DNA of 18,863 nucleotides from JAJDIA01 sp031555505 (lineage in GTDB: Bacteria; Bacteroidota; Bacteroidia; Bacteroidales; Tannerellaceae): positions 1-18,863 of the forward strand of contig JAVBUH010000069.1 of NCBI GenBank assembly GCA_031555505.1. The letters are read 5' to 3'. How positions within the stretch are numbered: position 1 is the first letter of the stretch; each line of letters starts with the position of its first letter. A program made the translations under genes and the position numbers. Positions 7,451 through 14,462 of the stretch are shown here, piece by piece. Below the pieces are notes generated by a model. It searched no databases. It saw nothing but the letters and a program-made list of their open reading frames with translations, and was not told the DNA's origin.

Positions 7451-7899
7451 GAATAATTGTATCTTTCCTCTAAAAGTATACCCTCCCTTCGATTTTCTGC
7501 CTGTCCCCAAAAGCTCCTATTCTCATGGTTCTGTTGTATTCATTATCAGACTGGCAGTAATAAGTATCCTGGCTGTCACCAATAGGGTCAGCTTCTATTA
7601 TTAAAGATTATCACTTTCCTCTACAAGCTATAATGCTCATGCCGGTGTCCAATTCCCTCCCTATACCTCAGCAAATTTAGGAATCGGGCTTGATAGCGCC
7701 ATAAAGATAATTACGTTGTACAGGGAGTTATATCGGATGGTCTGAATACGTTTGAACTCTAAACTTACAAAATTGTGCATAAAGTACAGACGCAAAGGCA
7801 GAAAATCAACAATGGACTTGATTTTTTTTATCTTGCCGGTGTAAAATCCCGGCGATTTTATCTAGATTTACATCATAAAAACATTAGTAAACTGAGGAT
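7451..7899. other. AT-rich intergenic stretch with hairpins and degenerate repeats; no convincing gene
   Basis: No protein family is recognised here. CTTTCCTCTA occurs at 7463-7472 and 7614-7623, each followed by a variant of AAGTATA. TGCCGGTGT occurs at 7640-7648 and 7834-7842. A minus-strand frame of 39 codons (7661-7780) starts with ATG and reads MHNFVSLEFK...IPKFAEV; it has no recognisable homologue and I do not call it a gene. A GC-rich hairpin, TTGCCGG/CCGGCGA (7833-7855), is followed by ATTTTATC, about 45 bp before nikR. The nikR promoter is unclear; TAGATTTA near 7864 is one base off the -7 consensus. Confidence 0.5.
7802..7829 (+). terminator. Candidate intrinsic terminator, possibly bidirectional
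   Basis: AAAATCAA (7802-7809) pairs with TTGATTTT (7818-7825) around an 8-nt loop and runs into a continuous T-tract to 7829. The stem is AT-rich and so weak. On the minus strand the stem ends in TTGATTTTC, so it could also act leftward. Confidence 0.4.
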
Positions 7900-8301
7900 A
7901 TGTCACTTAAACGGTTTGGGGTTTCGCTGGAAGATGATTTATTGGAATCACTGGACAGCTATGTAGCGAACAATGGTTTTTCCAATCGTTCGCAGGCCAT
8001 TCGTTTCCTGATTGAAAAAAACGTGGCCGAAACCAAATGGCAATGCAACCACATTGTAGCAGGCACAATCATTATCATGTACGACCAAAAAAAGAAAGAG
8101 ATAGCTTCCAAGATCGCAGCTATCCAGCAACAATATACCGATGTGATCCTCTCGTCTACACAATATTATATCAATCAAAACTTCTGCCTGCATATCGCGA
8201 CGGTCATGGGAGAAGCCCATCGCCTGACAAATCTTTCCGATGGGCTAACTACTATTAAAGGGATCAAACACGGCAAGCTGGTAATGAGCCGGGCTGACTG
8301 A
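7900..8301 (+). CDS. nikR: NikR-family ribbon-helix-helix regulator with altered metal site
   Basis: This 133-aa regulator has the NikR layout: an N-terminal ribbon-helix-helix DNA-binding domain (KRFGVSLEDDLLESLD and NRSQAIRFLI, residues 4-38) and a C-terminal ACT-like metal-binding domain beginning VAGTIIIMYD and ending GIKHGKL. Aligning to E. coli NikR, the nickel ligands His76, His87 and His89 correspond to Gln77, Gln88 and Tyr90; only the cysteine (Cys96 for Cys95) remains. The interdomain cation residues Glu30 and Asp34 correspond to Gln32 and Phe36. Nickel sensing in the usual way is therefore doubtful. An in-frame TAA at 7888-7890 forces this start, although GAGGA lies only 1 nt from the ATG. 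Half-sites of a NikR-like operator begin 5 bp after the stop, ahead of the TonB receptor gene. Confidence 0.85.
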   Translation: MSLKRFGVSLEDDLLESLDSYVANNGFSNRSQAIRFLIEKNVAETKWQCNHIVAGTIIIMYDQKKKEIASKIAAIQQQYTDVILSSTQYYINQNFCLHIATVMGEAHRLTNLSDGLTTIKGIKHGKLVMSRAD

Positions 8302-8305
8302 GAAA

Positions 8306-8387
8306 GTAACACCTATTTTTCGTTTTGTAACACGTTTTTTTCGCTTTTATAGCGAGACAGTAACACCTATTTAAACAATTGTGTTAC
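8306..8387 (+). promoter_or_regulatory. Array of four GTAACAC half-sites, NikR-type operator of the receptor gene
   Basis: GTAACAC occurs at 8306-8312, 8327-8333 and 8360-8366, and its reverse complement GTGTTAC at 8381-8387. The last two form a dyad GTAACAC-N14-GTGTTAC. In 6-bp terms this is GTAACA-N16-TGTTAC, 28 bp, the same geometry as the E. coli nik operator GTATGA-N16-TCATAC but with different bases. The first two form a direct repeat with the same 21-bp step. A 14-bp block, AGTAACACCTATTT, is duplicated exactly (8305-8318 and 8359-8372). Between the pairs is a small hairpin, TCGCT/AGCGA (8341-8355). Binding by the adjacent NikR-like protein is inferred. Confidence 0.65.
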
Positions 8388-8392
8388 TTTTG
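8385..8392 (+). promoter_or_regulatory. -7 promoter element of the TonB receptor gene, inside the operator
   Basis: TACTTTTG fits TAnnTTTG and shares its first three bases with the right operator half-site GTGTTAC, so a bound regulator should block RNA polymerase. It predicts a leader of about 20-25 nt before the ATG at 8420. No -33 TTTG is present at the normal distance. Confidence 0.6.
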
Positions 8393-8419
8393 CGGGCAGT
8401 AAACACATGCAAGAATCAC

Positions 8420-10324
8420 ATGAAACGAATGCTTTTCTGTACCATGACATTGGCCGCAAGCGCCTTTTCCCTATTGGGGAATACGATCGTAACCACAACT
8501 GATTCCGATCCGGAAGTGATAGACAGCCTGATCCACCTGCAGGGGGTGGTGATCTCAGCGAATAAAATACAGGTAAATCGCAATACTGTACCGCTATCCA
8601 TCTCCATTGTAGATCGCCGCGAGATTGAAGCCAGCAGCGAATCGGCCCTGCTACCCGTACTATCACAGCGCATTCCCGGACTGTTTGTCACCCAGCGTGG
8701 CATAACGGGCTTTGGCGTATCTTCCGGATCTGCCGGTATGGTGAATATCCGTGGTGTAGGGCAAAGCAATAAGGTGTTAACCCTATTCGACGGACAACCG
8801 CAATGGGCCGGTGTATTTGGCCATGCATTGCCCGATACCTACGTAGCCTCGGATGTGGAACGGGTGGAAGTGATCCGTGGACCAGGCTCGTTGTTGTACG
8901 GTTCGAACGCTATGGGTGGTGTGATCAACATCATTACCCGGCAACATACCCGACCGGGAAGGCGCACACAGGCGCGGTTGATGTACGGTTCGTACAATAC
9001 GCAGAAATATATGCTCAATAATGGATACAACGCAGGCAATTTCAGCAGTTTCATTTCCCTCAACCATGATCGCACCGACGGTCACCGTCCCCATTCAGCT
9101 TTCCAAATCACGAATGGCTTTGCCAACCTGGGCTACCGCCTGAACGAACATTATAAAGTAAAAGGCGATGTAAGTCTGGCCAAGTACAAGACACAAAACC
9201 CCGGCACTGTCTCTACTCCGATGATAGACAACCTGATCGACGTACTTCGTGGAACGGCCTCCGTAGGCTTTGAAAACCATTTCGAGCGTTCAAGTGGCGC
9301 TGTGCAGGCATTTTACAACTGGGGCAACCACGAGATCAACGATGGGTATAGGGAAGGCGGCAAGCCACGGACATTCCTTTTCCGTTCGGACGACCATAAT
9401 ACAGGTGTACTCCTCTACCAATCCTTTCGCCTCTTTGATGGCAACAGCTTTACAGCCGGTATTGATTACAAAAACTGGGGCGGACATGCATGGAACGACT
9501 CGATCAATCGTCCCAAGGGGGAGATCGTAGACAAAAGCGTGAACGAAACAGCCGGTTACGTGATTGCCCAACAAGACCTGTTCGAGCAGCTCAGCCTCAA
9601 TGCCGGTATTCGTTTCGAGCATAGTAGCACCTATGGCAACCAGTGGATTCCGCAAGCGGGTCTGGCGTTCCGTCCGTTCGAAGGTAATACCATCAAAGTA
9701 TCCCTTTCCAAAGGATTCCGCAGTCCCAACCTGCGCGAATTGTATATCTCCTATCCCCCCTACTCGATAGCGAATCCCGACCTCAAGCCTGAGAATATGA
9801 TGAACTACGAAGCATCGATCGGTCAGCATTTCTTCGACAATACATTGCGGGCCGAAGTGACCGCCTTCTATATCGATGGCGAAGATATGATCCAGCCTGT
9901 TCAGGGCAAACTGACCAACATCGGCAAATTCTACAACAAAGGGATAGAGGTGGAAGCCGGTTGGGCGCCCATTCGCCTGTTGTCGTTCACCGCCAACTAC
10001 AGCTACCTGCATACAAATAAGGTGATCGTAGCCGCCCCTAAACACAAGTTCTTTACCGAAGCCTTGTTGCAAACCGGCCGTTTCACCGCTTCGGTGAACG
10101 TGCAGTCTATCTTCGGTCTGTACCCGAACACTACCGGCGATAATCCGCAAACAGAAGATTACACACTGTTGAATGCCCGGGCTGCCTACAAATTCGGGAA
10201 CGATATCCGTTCGCTCAACCTCTTCGTCAAAGGCGAAAACCTCACCGCCACCCGCTATACAATAAACGATGGCTATCCGATGCCGAAAGCCATCGTACTG
10301 GCCGGTATCGATATTACATTCTAA
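8420..10324 (+). CDS. TonB-dependent outer-membrane receptor
   Basis: This 634-aa outer-membrane barrel imports a scarce ligand with TonB energy. It has a signal peptide (about residues 1-20), a Ton-box-like VVISANK (43-49), and a plug domain to about residue 175 with the classic DVERVEVIRGPGSLLYGSNAMGGVINIITR stretch split across 145-174. The beta-barrel ends in Phe. It lacks the N-terminal carboxypeptidase-regulatory domain of SusC proteins, so it resembles siderophore, cobalamin or metal receptors and not glycan ones. The frame extends upstream to a GTG inside the operator, but the -7 box places the transcript start near 8398, so the ATG at 8420 is used. The neighbouring NikR-like gene and operator suggest metal or metallophore uptake (inference). 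No permease genes are adjacent, and the gene converges with the M28 peptidase gene. Confidence 0.93.
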   Translation: MKRMLFCTMTLAASAFSLLGNTIVTTTDSDPEVIDSLIHLQGVVISANKIQVNRNTVPLSISIVDRREIEASSESALLPVLSQRIPGLFVTQRGITGFGVSSGSAGMVNIRGVGQSNKVLTLFDGQPQWAGVFGHALPDTYVASDVERVEVIRGPGSLLYGSNAMGGVINIITRQHTRPGRRTQARLMYGSYNTQKYMLNNGYNAGNFSSFISLNHDRTDGHRPHSAFQITNGFANLGYRLNEHYKVKGDVSLAKYKTQNPGTVSTPMIDNLIDVLRGTASVGFENHFERSSGAVQAFYNWGNHEINDGYREGGKPRTFLFRSDDHNTGVLLYQSFRLFDGNSFTAGIDYKNWGGHAWNDSINRPKGEIVDKSVNETAGYVIAQQDLFEQLSLNAGIRFEHSSTYGNQWIPQAGLAFRPFEGNTIKVSLSKGFRSPNLRELYISYPPYSIANPDLKPENMMNYEASIGQHFFDNTLRAEVTAFYIDGEDMIQPVQGKLTNIGKFYNKGIEVEAGWAPIRLLSFTANYSYLHTNKVIVAAPKHKFFTEALLQTGRFTASVNVQSIFGLYPNTTGDNPQTEDYTLLNARAAYKFGNDIRSLNLFVKGENLTATRYTINDGYPMPKAIVLAGIDITF

Positions 10325-10369
10325 TCGTCGTCCTGCTGGCGTTGTTCCGGCTAAGCGCACTGCCAAACA

Positions 10370-11923
10370 TTACTCCTCGGCATAGACCCCTTCCCGTGGG
10401 AGGGGTTTGTCGAGGTTGGCAATACCAAGGGCCACAATAGCAGTAACCGTAGCTGTCTGTTCCTGATATTCGGGGATATTCTTGGTGTAGAGGTCGCGTT
10501 CGGTATGCCAGATCTCGCCATAGTTGAAATCATATCCCTTAAAGTCCTCCGTAGTAAAGCTGATGATGGGTACGCCTTGCATGGCAAAGACAGTACCATC
10601 ATGACCGCCGGGCACTTTCGGTTTGCGGGATGGCGAGGTCTGCAATTTGACTTCAAACGGATAATCAGGACGTATCTTGGCGATCGGCTCGCAAATCTTC
10701 ACCAGCTCATCGTACCAGCTTTGCGGCACTGTGATACCGGTCGGAGGCAGCGGCCCACCGTCGCGATTGAACACATTGACAATTTTAGGCATTTTTGACG
10801 CATGGGTCTTCACCCATGCCTTGGCGCCCAGCAAGCCGAACTCTTCACCGGCAAAAGCGATAAACAAGATCGTACGCTTAGGTTTCGCTCCCGACAGGGC
10901 GATCATACGGGCTACTTCCATCATCGGCCCGATACCGGTACCACAATCCACTCCTCCCGTAGCCACATCGTAGGCATCGAGGTGTCCGCTCACAATCACA
11001 TACTCATCCGGATATTTACTGCCTTTGATGGATGCCACCACATTGTGGTATTTCACCGGGCCAAGGCGGAAATGGTTCCGGATATCAAATTCGAGCAGGA
11101 ATTCACGCCGCTCCTTCACCATCTGTTCGATAAGGGCAAACTGGTGTTCGTCAAGTTTGATATCGGGCTGTTCGGGCAGGTTGTCAAACGAAGCGTCGGG
11201 CATGTGATCTATCATATTCCGGTCGTACAAGGCCCGAATGGGAACCGTTGAAGATTGGATGAATCCCAACGCACCGGCTTCGCACATTTCCCGATAATAC
11301 AGTCCGGGATATTCACGATAAGGCTTCAGTTCCTTTTGTTCGCCACCGGCATAGTTCTGCCGGGAAATCTCACGGTTCTCTTTCACTATTTCATCATTAT
11401 CGGCCTTGATCACCAGCCGGATAGAATCGCCTTTGGCCGAACGGTCGATCGGGAAACCGGTGCTCTTGCCCGAGATTAGCACCCAGGCACCGTTGAGCTT
11501 GCCTTTGATACGGTTAAATTCGTCCTGCGTACGCGGTTCCATTAGTACATGCCCCCGTTGCAACCCTTTGGTGCCCGATGTATACGAAGGCGTAGCGAAA
11601 TGCAGGATCATCCCGTTGTCGCTCAACATCCGTCCGAACCAGGGACCACGGTTAAAACCCATCGGCACACTGCCGGCTTCCTGCAATTCCACGTCCAGTC
11701 CCCAACTTTTAAACTCTCGGATCATCCATTCGCCCGCATTTTCGTAGGCATCCGAACCAACGAGCCTTCCGCCAAAACGATTGGTCAGTATATCCAGGTG
11801 ATGCATTGTACGGTTATCGGTCTGTCCGGTTTCAATGATTTTTTTCACGGCGGCATCCTGTGCGGTTACCTGGTTGAATGAAAGGCAGGCCAGCGCTATG
11901 CAGGCCAATAGTGTTCGTTTCAT
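10370..11923 (-). CDS. M28 family metallopeptidase, carboxypeptidase Q-like
   Basis: This 517-aa exported di-zinc peptidase has a signal peptide ending near VTAQ (residues 19-22). The M28 metal-site motifs are present in order: SGHLDAYD (His314, Asp316), GGVDCGTG (Asp326), FAGEEFGLLG (catalytic Glu360 and ligand Glu361), FNRDGG (Asp388) and PGGHDGTVF (His441). The HLDAYDVATGG...DCGTG pattern and overall size resemble the carboxypeptidase Q / plasma glutamate carboxypeptidase branch, not bacterial leucyl aminopeptidases. A PA-like insert is likely between the N-terminal part and the catalytic core. The protein should act in the periplasm on short peptides. It is monocistronic with its own promoter, divergent from the flavodoxin/ferredoxin gene. 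Confidence 0.93.
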   Translation of the reverse strand: MKRTLLACIALACLSFNQVTAQDAAVKKIIETGQTDNRTMHHLDILTNRFGGRLVGSDAYENAGEWMIREFKSWGLDVELQEAGSVPMGFNRGPWFGRMLSDNGMILHFATPSYTSGTKGLQRGHVLMEPRTQDEFNRIKGKLNGAWVLISGKSTGFPIDRSAKGDSIRLVIKADNDEIVKENREISRQNYAGGEQKELKPYREYPGLYYREMCEAGALGFIQSSTVPIRALYDRNMIDHMPDASFDNLPEQPDIKLDEHQFALIEQMVKERREFLLEFDIRNHFRLGPVKYHNVVASIKGSKYPDEYVIVSGHLDAYDVATGGVDCGTGIGPMMEVARMIALSGAKPKRTILFIAFAGEEFGLLGAKAWVKTHASKMPKIVNVFNRDGGPLPPTGITVPQSWYDELVKICEPIAKIRPDYPFEVKLQTSPSRKPKVPGGHDGTVFAMQGVPIISFTTEDFKGYDFNYGEIWHTERDLYTKNIPEYQEQTATVTAIVALGIANLDKPLPREGVYAEE

Positions 11924-11980
11924 ATCGGTATTTACTTAGAATTAAGCACACATATAGGCAACCTTCGGGTTACATTTCTG

Positions 11981-11988
11981 CAAAAGTA
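11981..11988 (-). promoter_or_regulatory. -7 promoter element of the M28 peptidase gene
   Basis: TACTTTTG on the minus strand fits TAnnTTTG, predicting a leader of roughly 50 nt. It lies back to back with the promoter of the rightward cluster, with about 23 bp between the two -7 boxes. Confidence 0.5.
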
Positions 11989-12011
11989 ATTTTTATAATG
12001 AATTTATTCGC

Positions 12012-12019
12012 TATTTTTG
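12012..12019 (+). promoter_or_regulatory. -7 promoter element of the six-gene rightward cluster
   Basis: TATTTTTG fits TAnnTTTG and is followed 23 bp later by the ATG at 12043. It decides the start of the first gene, because longer in-frame starts (11998, 11878) lie upstream of the expected transcript start. Confidence 0.55.
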
Positions 12020-12042
12020 TAACAGAAATAAATCATTTCCCT

Positions 12043-12819
12043 ATGGTCTTCTATTTTACAGGAACCGGCAACTCACGTTGGGTGGCAAAACAACTGGAAG
12101 CAACCTTCGGAGGAGCATTGATAGCAGTAGCCGATGAACTGAAGCAAAAGAAAGCGGAATATCGCTATCTGTTGCAGAAAGACGAATATGTGTTTTTTGT
12201 CTTTCCCGTTCACTCCTGGGGACCATCACTCCCAATCCTCCGGTTTATCAAGCGGCTCACGCTGGAAGCATACGCCGGACAGCCTATCTACACCGTTTGT
12301 ACCTGTGGCGATGAATGCGGGTATACAGACAAGATCATGCGTAAAGCCTTGTTCAAACGCAACCTTTTACTGAGTGGCGCCTATTCCGTACAAATGCCGA
12401 ACAATTATATTCTGATGAATATCAACATGTTCGACACGGATCCCAGAGAAGTGGAAGAAGCCAAATTGCTGCAAGCGCCCATGCGGTTGGATGCCATTAG
12501 GGAAGCCATTCGGAATGGCCATGGAGATGGGTTATACACCACCGGCCCGGCTTCTGTCTTGAAAAGCCAGCTCATTTATCCGCTTTTTACCGCTTTTGCC
12601 TCACACGTATCATTCAGAGCGATAGATAATGTATGTACATCCTGTGGCCTCTGTGCCCGGATCTGTCCTACAGGTACCATCACCATGGAAAACGGCCGCC
12701 CGGAATGGGGCAAACATTGCGTGCAATGCTCGGCCTGTATCCACCGTTGTCCTGCCCGCGCCATTGAATATGGCCATACCACATGGAAGAAAGGGCGCTA
12801 TCACCACCCTGATATATAA
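12043..12819 (+). CDS. EFR1 family flavodoxin-ferredoxin fusion protein
   Basis: This 258-aa cytoplasmic electron-transfer protein joins an N-terminal flavodoxin domain to a C-terminal 2[4Fe-4S] ferredoxin. The FMN phosphate loop TGTGNS is at residues 6-11. The two cluster motifs are CTSCGLCARICP (Cys198, 201, 204, 208) and CVQCSACIHRCP (Cys226, 229, 232, 236). A further cysteine trio, CTCGDEC (86-92), sits in the flavodoxin part. The EFR1 family is defined by this fusion but its partner is unknown. It is the first gene of the cluster, 12 bp before a thioredoxin-fold lipoprotein, so a redox link is plausible but unproven. Confidence 0.9.
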   Translation: MVFYFTGTGNSRWVAKQLEATFGGALIAVADELKQKKAEYRYLLQKDEYVFFVFPVHSWGPSLPILRFIKRLTLEAYAGQPIYTVCTCGDECGYTDKIMRKALFKRNLLLSGAYSVQMPNNYILMNINMFDTDPREVEEAKLLQAPMRLDAIREAIRNGHGDGLYTTGPASVLKSQLIYPLFTAFASHVSFRAIDNVCTSCGLCARICPTGTITMENGRPEWGKHCVQCSACIHRCPARAIEYGHTTWKKGRYHHPDI

Positions 12820-12831
12820 TTATATGCGAAT

Positions 12832-13821
12832 ATGAAGTTAACGTATTTCTTTGCACTTTGCGTAGCCGCCCTTACCTTGTGGGGCTGCCAGGAAAAGCCG
12901 AAAGGCTATGTGATCAACGGCGTGGTCAACGACCAGCAGGAAGGAATGATTTACCTGAAGGCGTTCCGCAACAAGATGTTCTTCAATGTGGACTCGGTTA
13001 TGCTCGCAGAAGGGAAATTCACCTTCAAGGGCGAAACGGAACAACCACTGCTTTTCGGTCTGGCTACCGATGAGATGAACCACCCCTATCCGTTTTTTAT
13101 CGAAAACGTAACCATGGACGTAACCATGAGTGCGCAAAAAGATCAATTTATCGTCGCCCACTCACCGGTCAACGACTTGTTCCTTGGCTATGCAGAGAAG
13201 ATACACGAGCCTGGATTCAGCATCACCAACTTCGTGTCGGCACATCCTGCATCGCCGGTTGCCGCCTTTTACCTCTACCGTTACTTCACCTACCAGCTTC
13301 CGCTGGATACACTGAAAGCAACACGTACCACGTTCTCGCCCGACTTGAACAACAGCCCCTATATAATTGATCTCGATGAGATTATCAAACGGCTGGAGCA
13401 TGTGGAGATTGGCCAAACGGCTCCTGATTTCACGCTGCCCGATACGGCCGGTGTGCAGGTATCACTCCAAGCCTTCCGCGGCAACTATGTGCTGCTCGAT
13501 TTCTGGGCATCCTGGTGTCCGCCCTGCCGGAAAGAGAACCCGAACGTGGTCAAGCTATTCAACGAATATAAAGACAAGAACTTCACCATTATCGGCATCT
13601 CGCTAGACTACAACCGTGCCAACTGGCTGAAAGGGATTGCCGACGACAGCCTCACCTGGACACACCTGTCCGACCTCAAATACTGGGATTCTGAAATTCC
13701 CGCCCTGTATGGCGTACGTGGTATACCGGCGAATATCTTGTTGGACCCCAATGGTGTGATCATTGCAAAGAATGTTATGGGCGAAGACCTGGCCAATGCA
13801 CTCAAAGAACATATTAAATAA
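12832..13821 (+). CDS. TlpA-like thioredoxin-fold lipoprotein with DUF4369 domain
   Basis: This 329-aa envelope lipoprotein has lipobox LWGC with Cys19. Residues about 25-105 look like the DUF4369 beta domain common in Bacteroidota. After a helical linker, an AhpC/TSA-type thioredoxin domain starts near 193 (GQTAPDFTLPD). It carries the redox motif WCPPC (Cys229 and Cys232) and the cis-proline in GVRGIPANILLD (Pro299). The expected role is thiol-disulfide exchange in the periplasm. It is 12 bp after the EFR1 gene. Its TAA stop overlaps the next ATG by one base (TAATG), implying translational coupling. Confidence 0.93.
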   Translation: MKLTYFFALCVAALTLWGCQEKPKGYVINGVVNDQQEGMIYLKAFRNKMFFNVDSVMLAEGKFTFKGETEQPLLFGLATDEMNHPYPFFIENVTMDVTMSAQKDQFIVAHSPVNDLFLGYAEKIHEPGFSITNFVSAHPASPVAAFYLYRYFTYQLPLDTLKATRTTFSPDLNNSPYIIDLDEIIKRLEHVEIGQTAPDFTLPDTAGVQVSLQAFRGNYVLLDFWASWCPPCRKENPNVVKLFNEYKDKNFTIIGISLDYNRANWLKGIADDSLTWTHLSDLKYWDSEIPALYGVRGIPANILLDPNGVIIAKNVMGEDLANALKEHIK

Positions 13822-14438
13822 TGAGAGGTATACTGTTGACAGGATGTTGCCTGATGATGGTACTGCTATCCGGGTGTAAACAGACGAATGATCCATTCGA
13901 AACGGCAGTCCGCGCTTCCGTAGAACGACAGATGCGGCAGTATCCGGCATCTACCCTGAAAGACTTGTACAAGAACTTTTTCCAGGATAAATACGGCCCG
14001 GGACATATCGTAAGCGATACCACAGCCGCCGGCAATTACCTGCGCCGTGAACTGGATGCATATACCGAGGTGGAAGGAGAACGAATTGAACCGCTCGGCT
14101 GGGAAGGGAATTACCTCCGGGTGAACCTGTCGGTTATTAAAGAAGGGAAAATACCCTATCCTGTCTTCTTTGATGCCTTCGTGCGTAGTGTAAACGGTAT
14201 CCAGCCGATGCCGGTAGCTGATTGGACAACAGAGTGGAACCGCATCGAAGCGATCATTGCCTCCATGGCTTTACCCCTCCCTGACTATGCAGCCGATAAG
14301 GCAGCTATCTCCCAGCGATTGGCTGAAGGAGACTATGTAGGCCATCACAGCCAGGCATTCGAAGCAGCCTATAAGCCGCACTACCGCATCATCAGCCGGG
14401 AGATATACGAGCAGGAACTCAAACAGTATATAAACTGA
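13821..14438 (+). CDS. Uncharacterised Bacteroidota lipoprotein
   Basis: I do not recognise a characterised family. The 205-aa product begins with a signal peptide and lipobox LSGC (Cys19), so it is probably a periplasm-facing or surface lipoprotein. The mature part is mixed helical and polar. It contains LKDLYKNFFQDKYGPGHIV (46-64), a later WEGNYLRVNLSVI and YVGHHSQAFEAAYKPHYRII near the C-terminus; these aromatic and His-rich blocks look like conserved core motifs. It is coupled to the thioredoxin-fold gene by a TAATG overlap, which suggests stoichiometric production and perhaps a shared task. Confidence 0.8.
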   Translation: MRGILLTGCCLMMVLLSGCKQTNDPFETAVRASVERQMRQYPASTLKDLYKNFFQDKYGPGHIVSDTTAAGNYLRRELDAYTEVEGERIEPLGWEGNYLRVNLSVIKEGKIPYPVFFDAFVRSVNGIQPMPVADWTTEWNRIEAIIASMALPLPDYAADKAAISQRLAEGDYVGHHSQAFEAAYKPHYRIISREIYEQELKQYIN

Positions 14439-14462
14439 TAGTTAATTGATTACATAAGAGGA

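Noticed and set aside
7371..7604. 77-codon plus-strand frame running over the candidate RNA hairpin
   Set aside because: It begins at the predicted promoter with an irregular composition and no family resemblance; the structured RNA explains the region better.
7661..7780. 39-codon minus-strand small ORF
   Set aside because: It has an ATG and ordinary composition, but no recognisable homologue and no good promoter or ribosome-binding site, so it is kept only as a note.
8381..8419. GTG start giving the TonB receptor 13 extra residues
   Set aside because: It lies inside the operator and upstream of the expected transcript start, and the signal peptide begins properly at the ATG at 8420.
9290..10366. 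Long open frame antisense to the TonB receptor
   Set aside because: Same reasoning: the receptor strand carries plug and barrel motifs, while the antisense product has no recognisable domain or promoter.
10325..10369. Hairpin GCTGG/CCGGC between the receptor and M28 peptidase genes as a shared terminator
   Set aside because: The stem is only about 5 bp with a wobble and there is no T-tract on either side.
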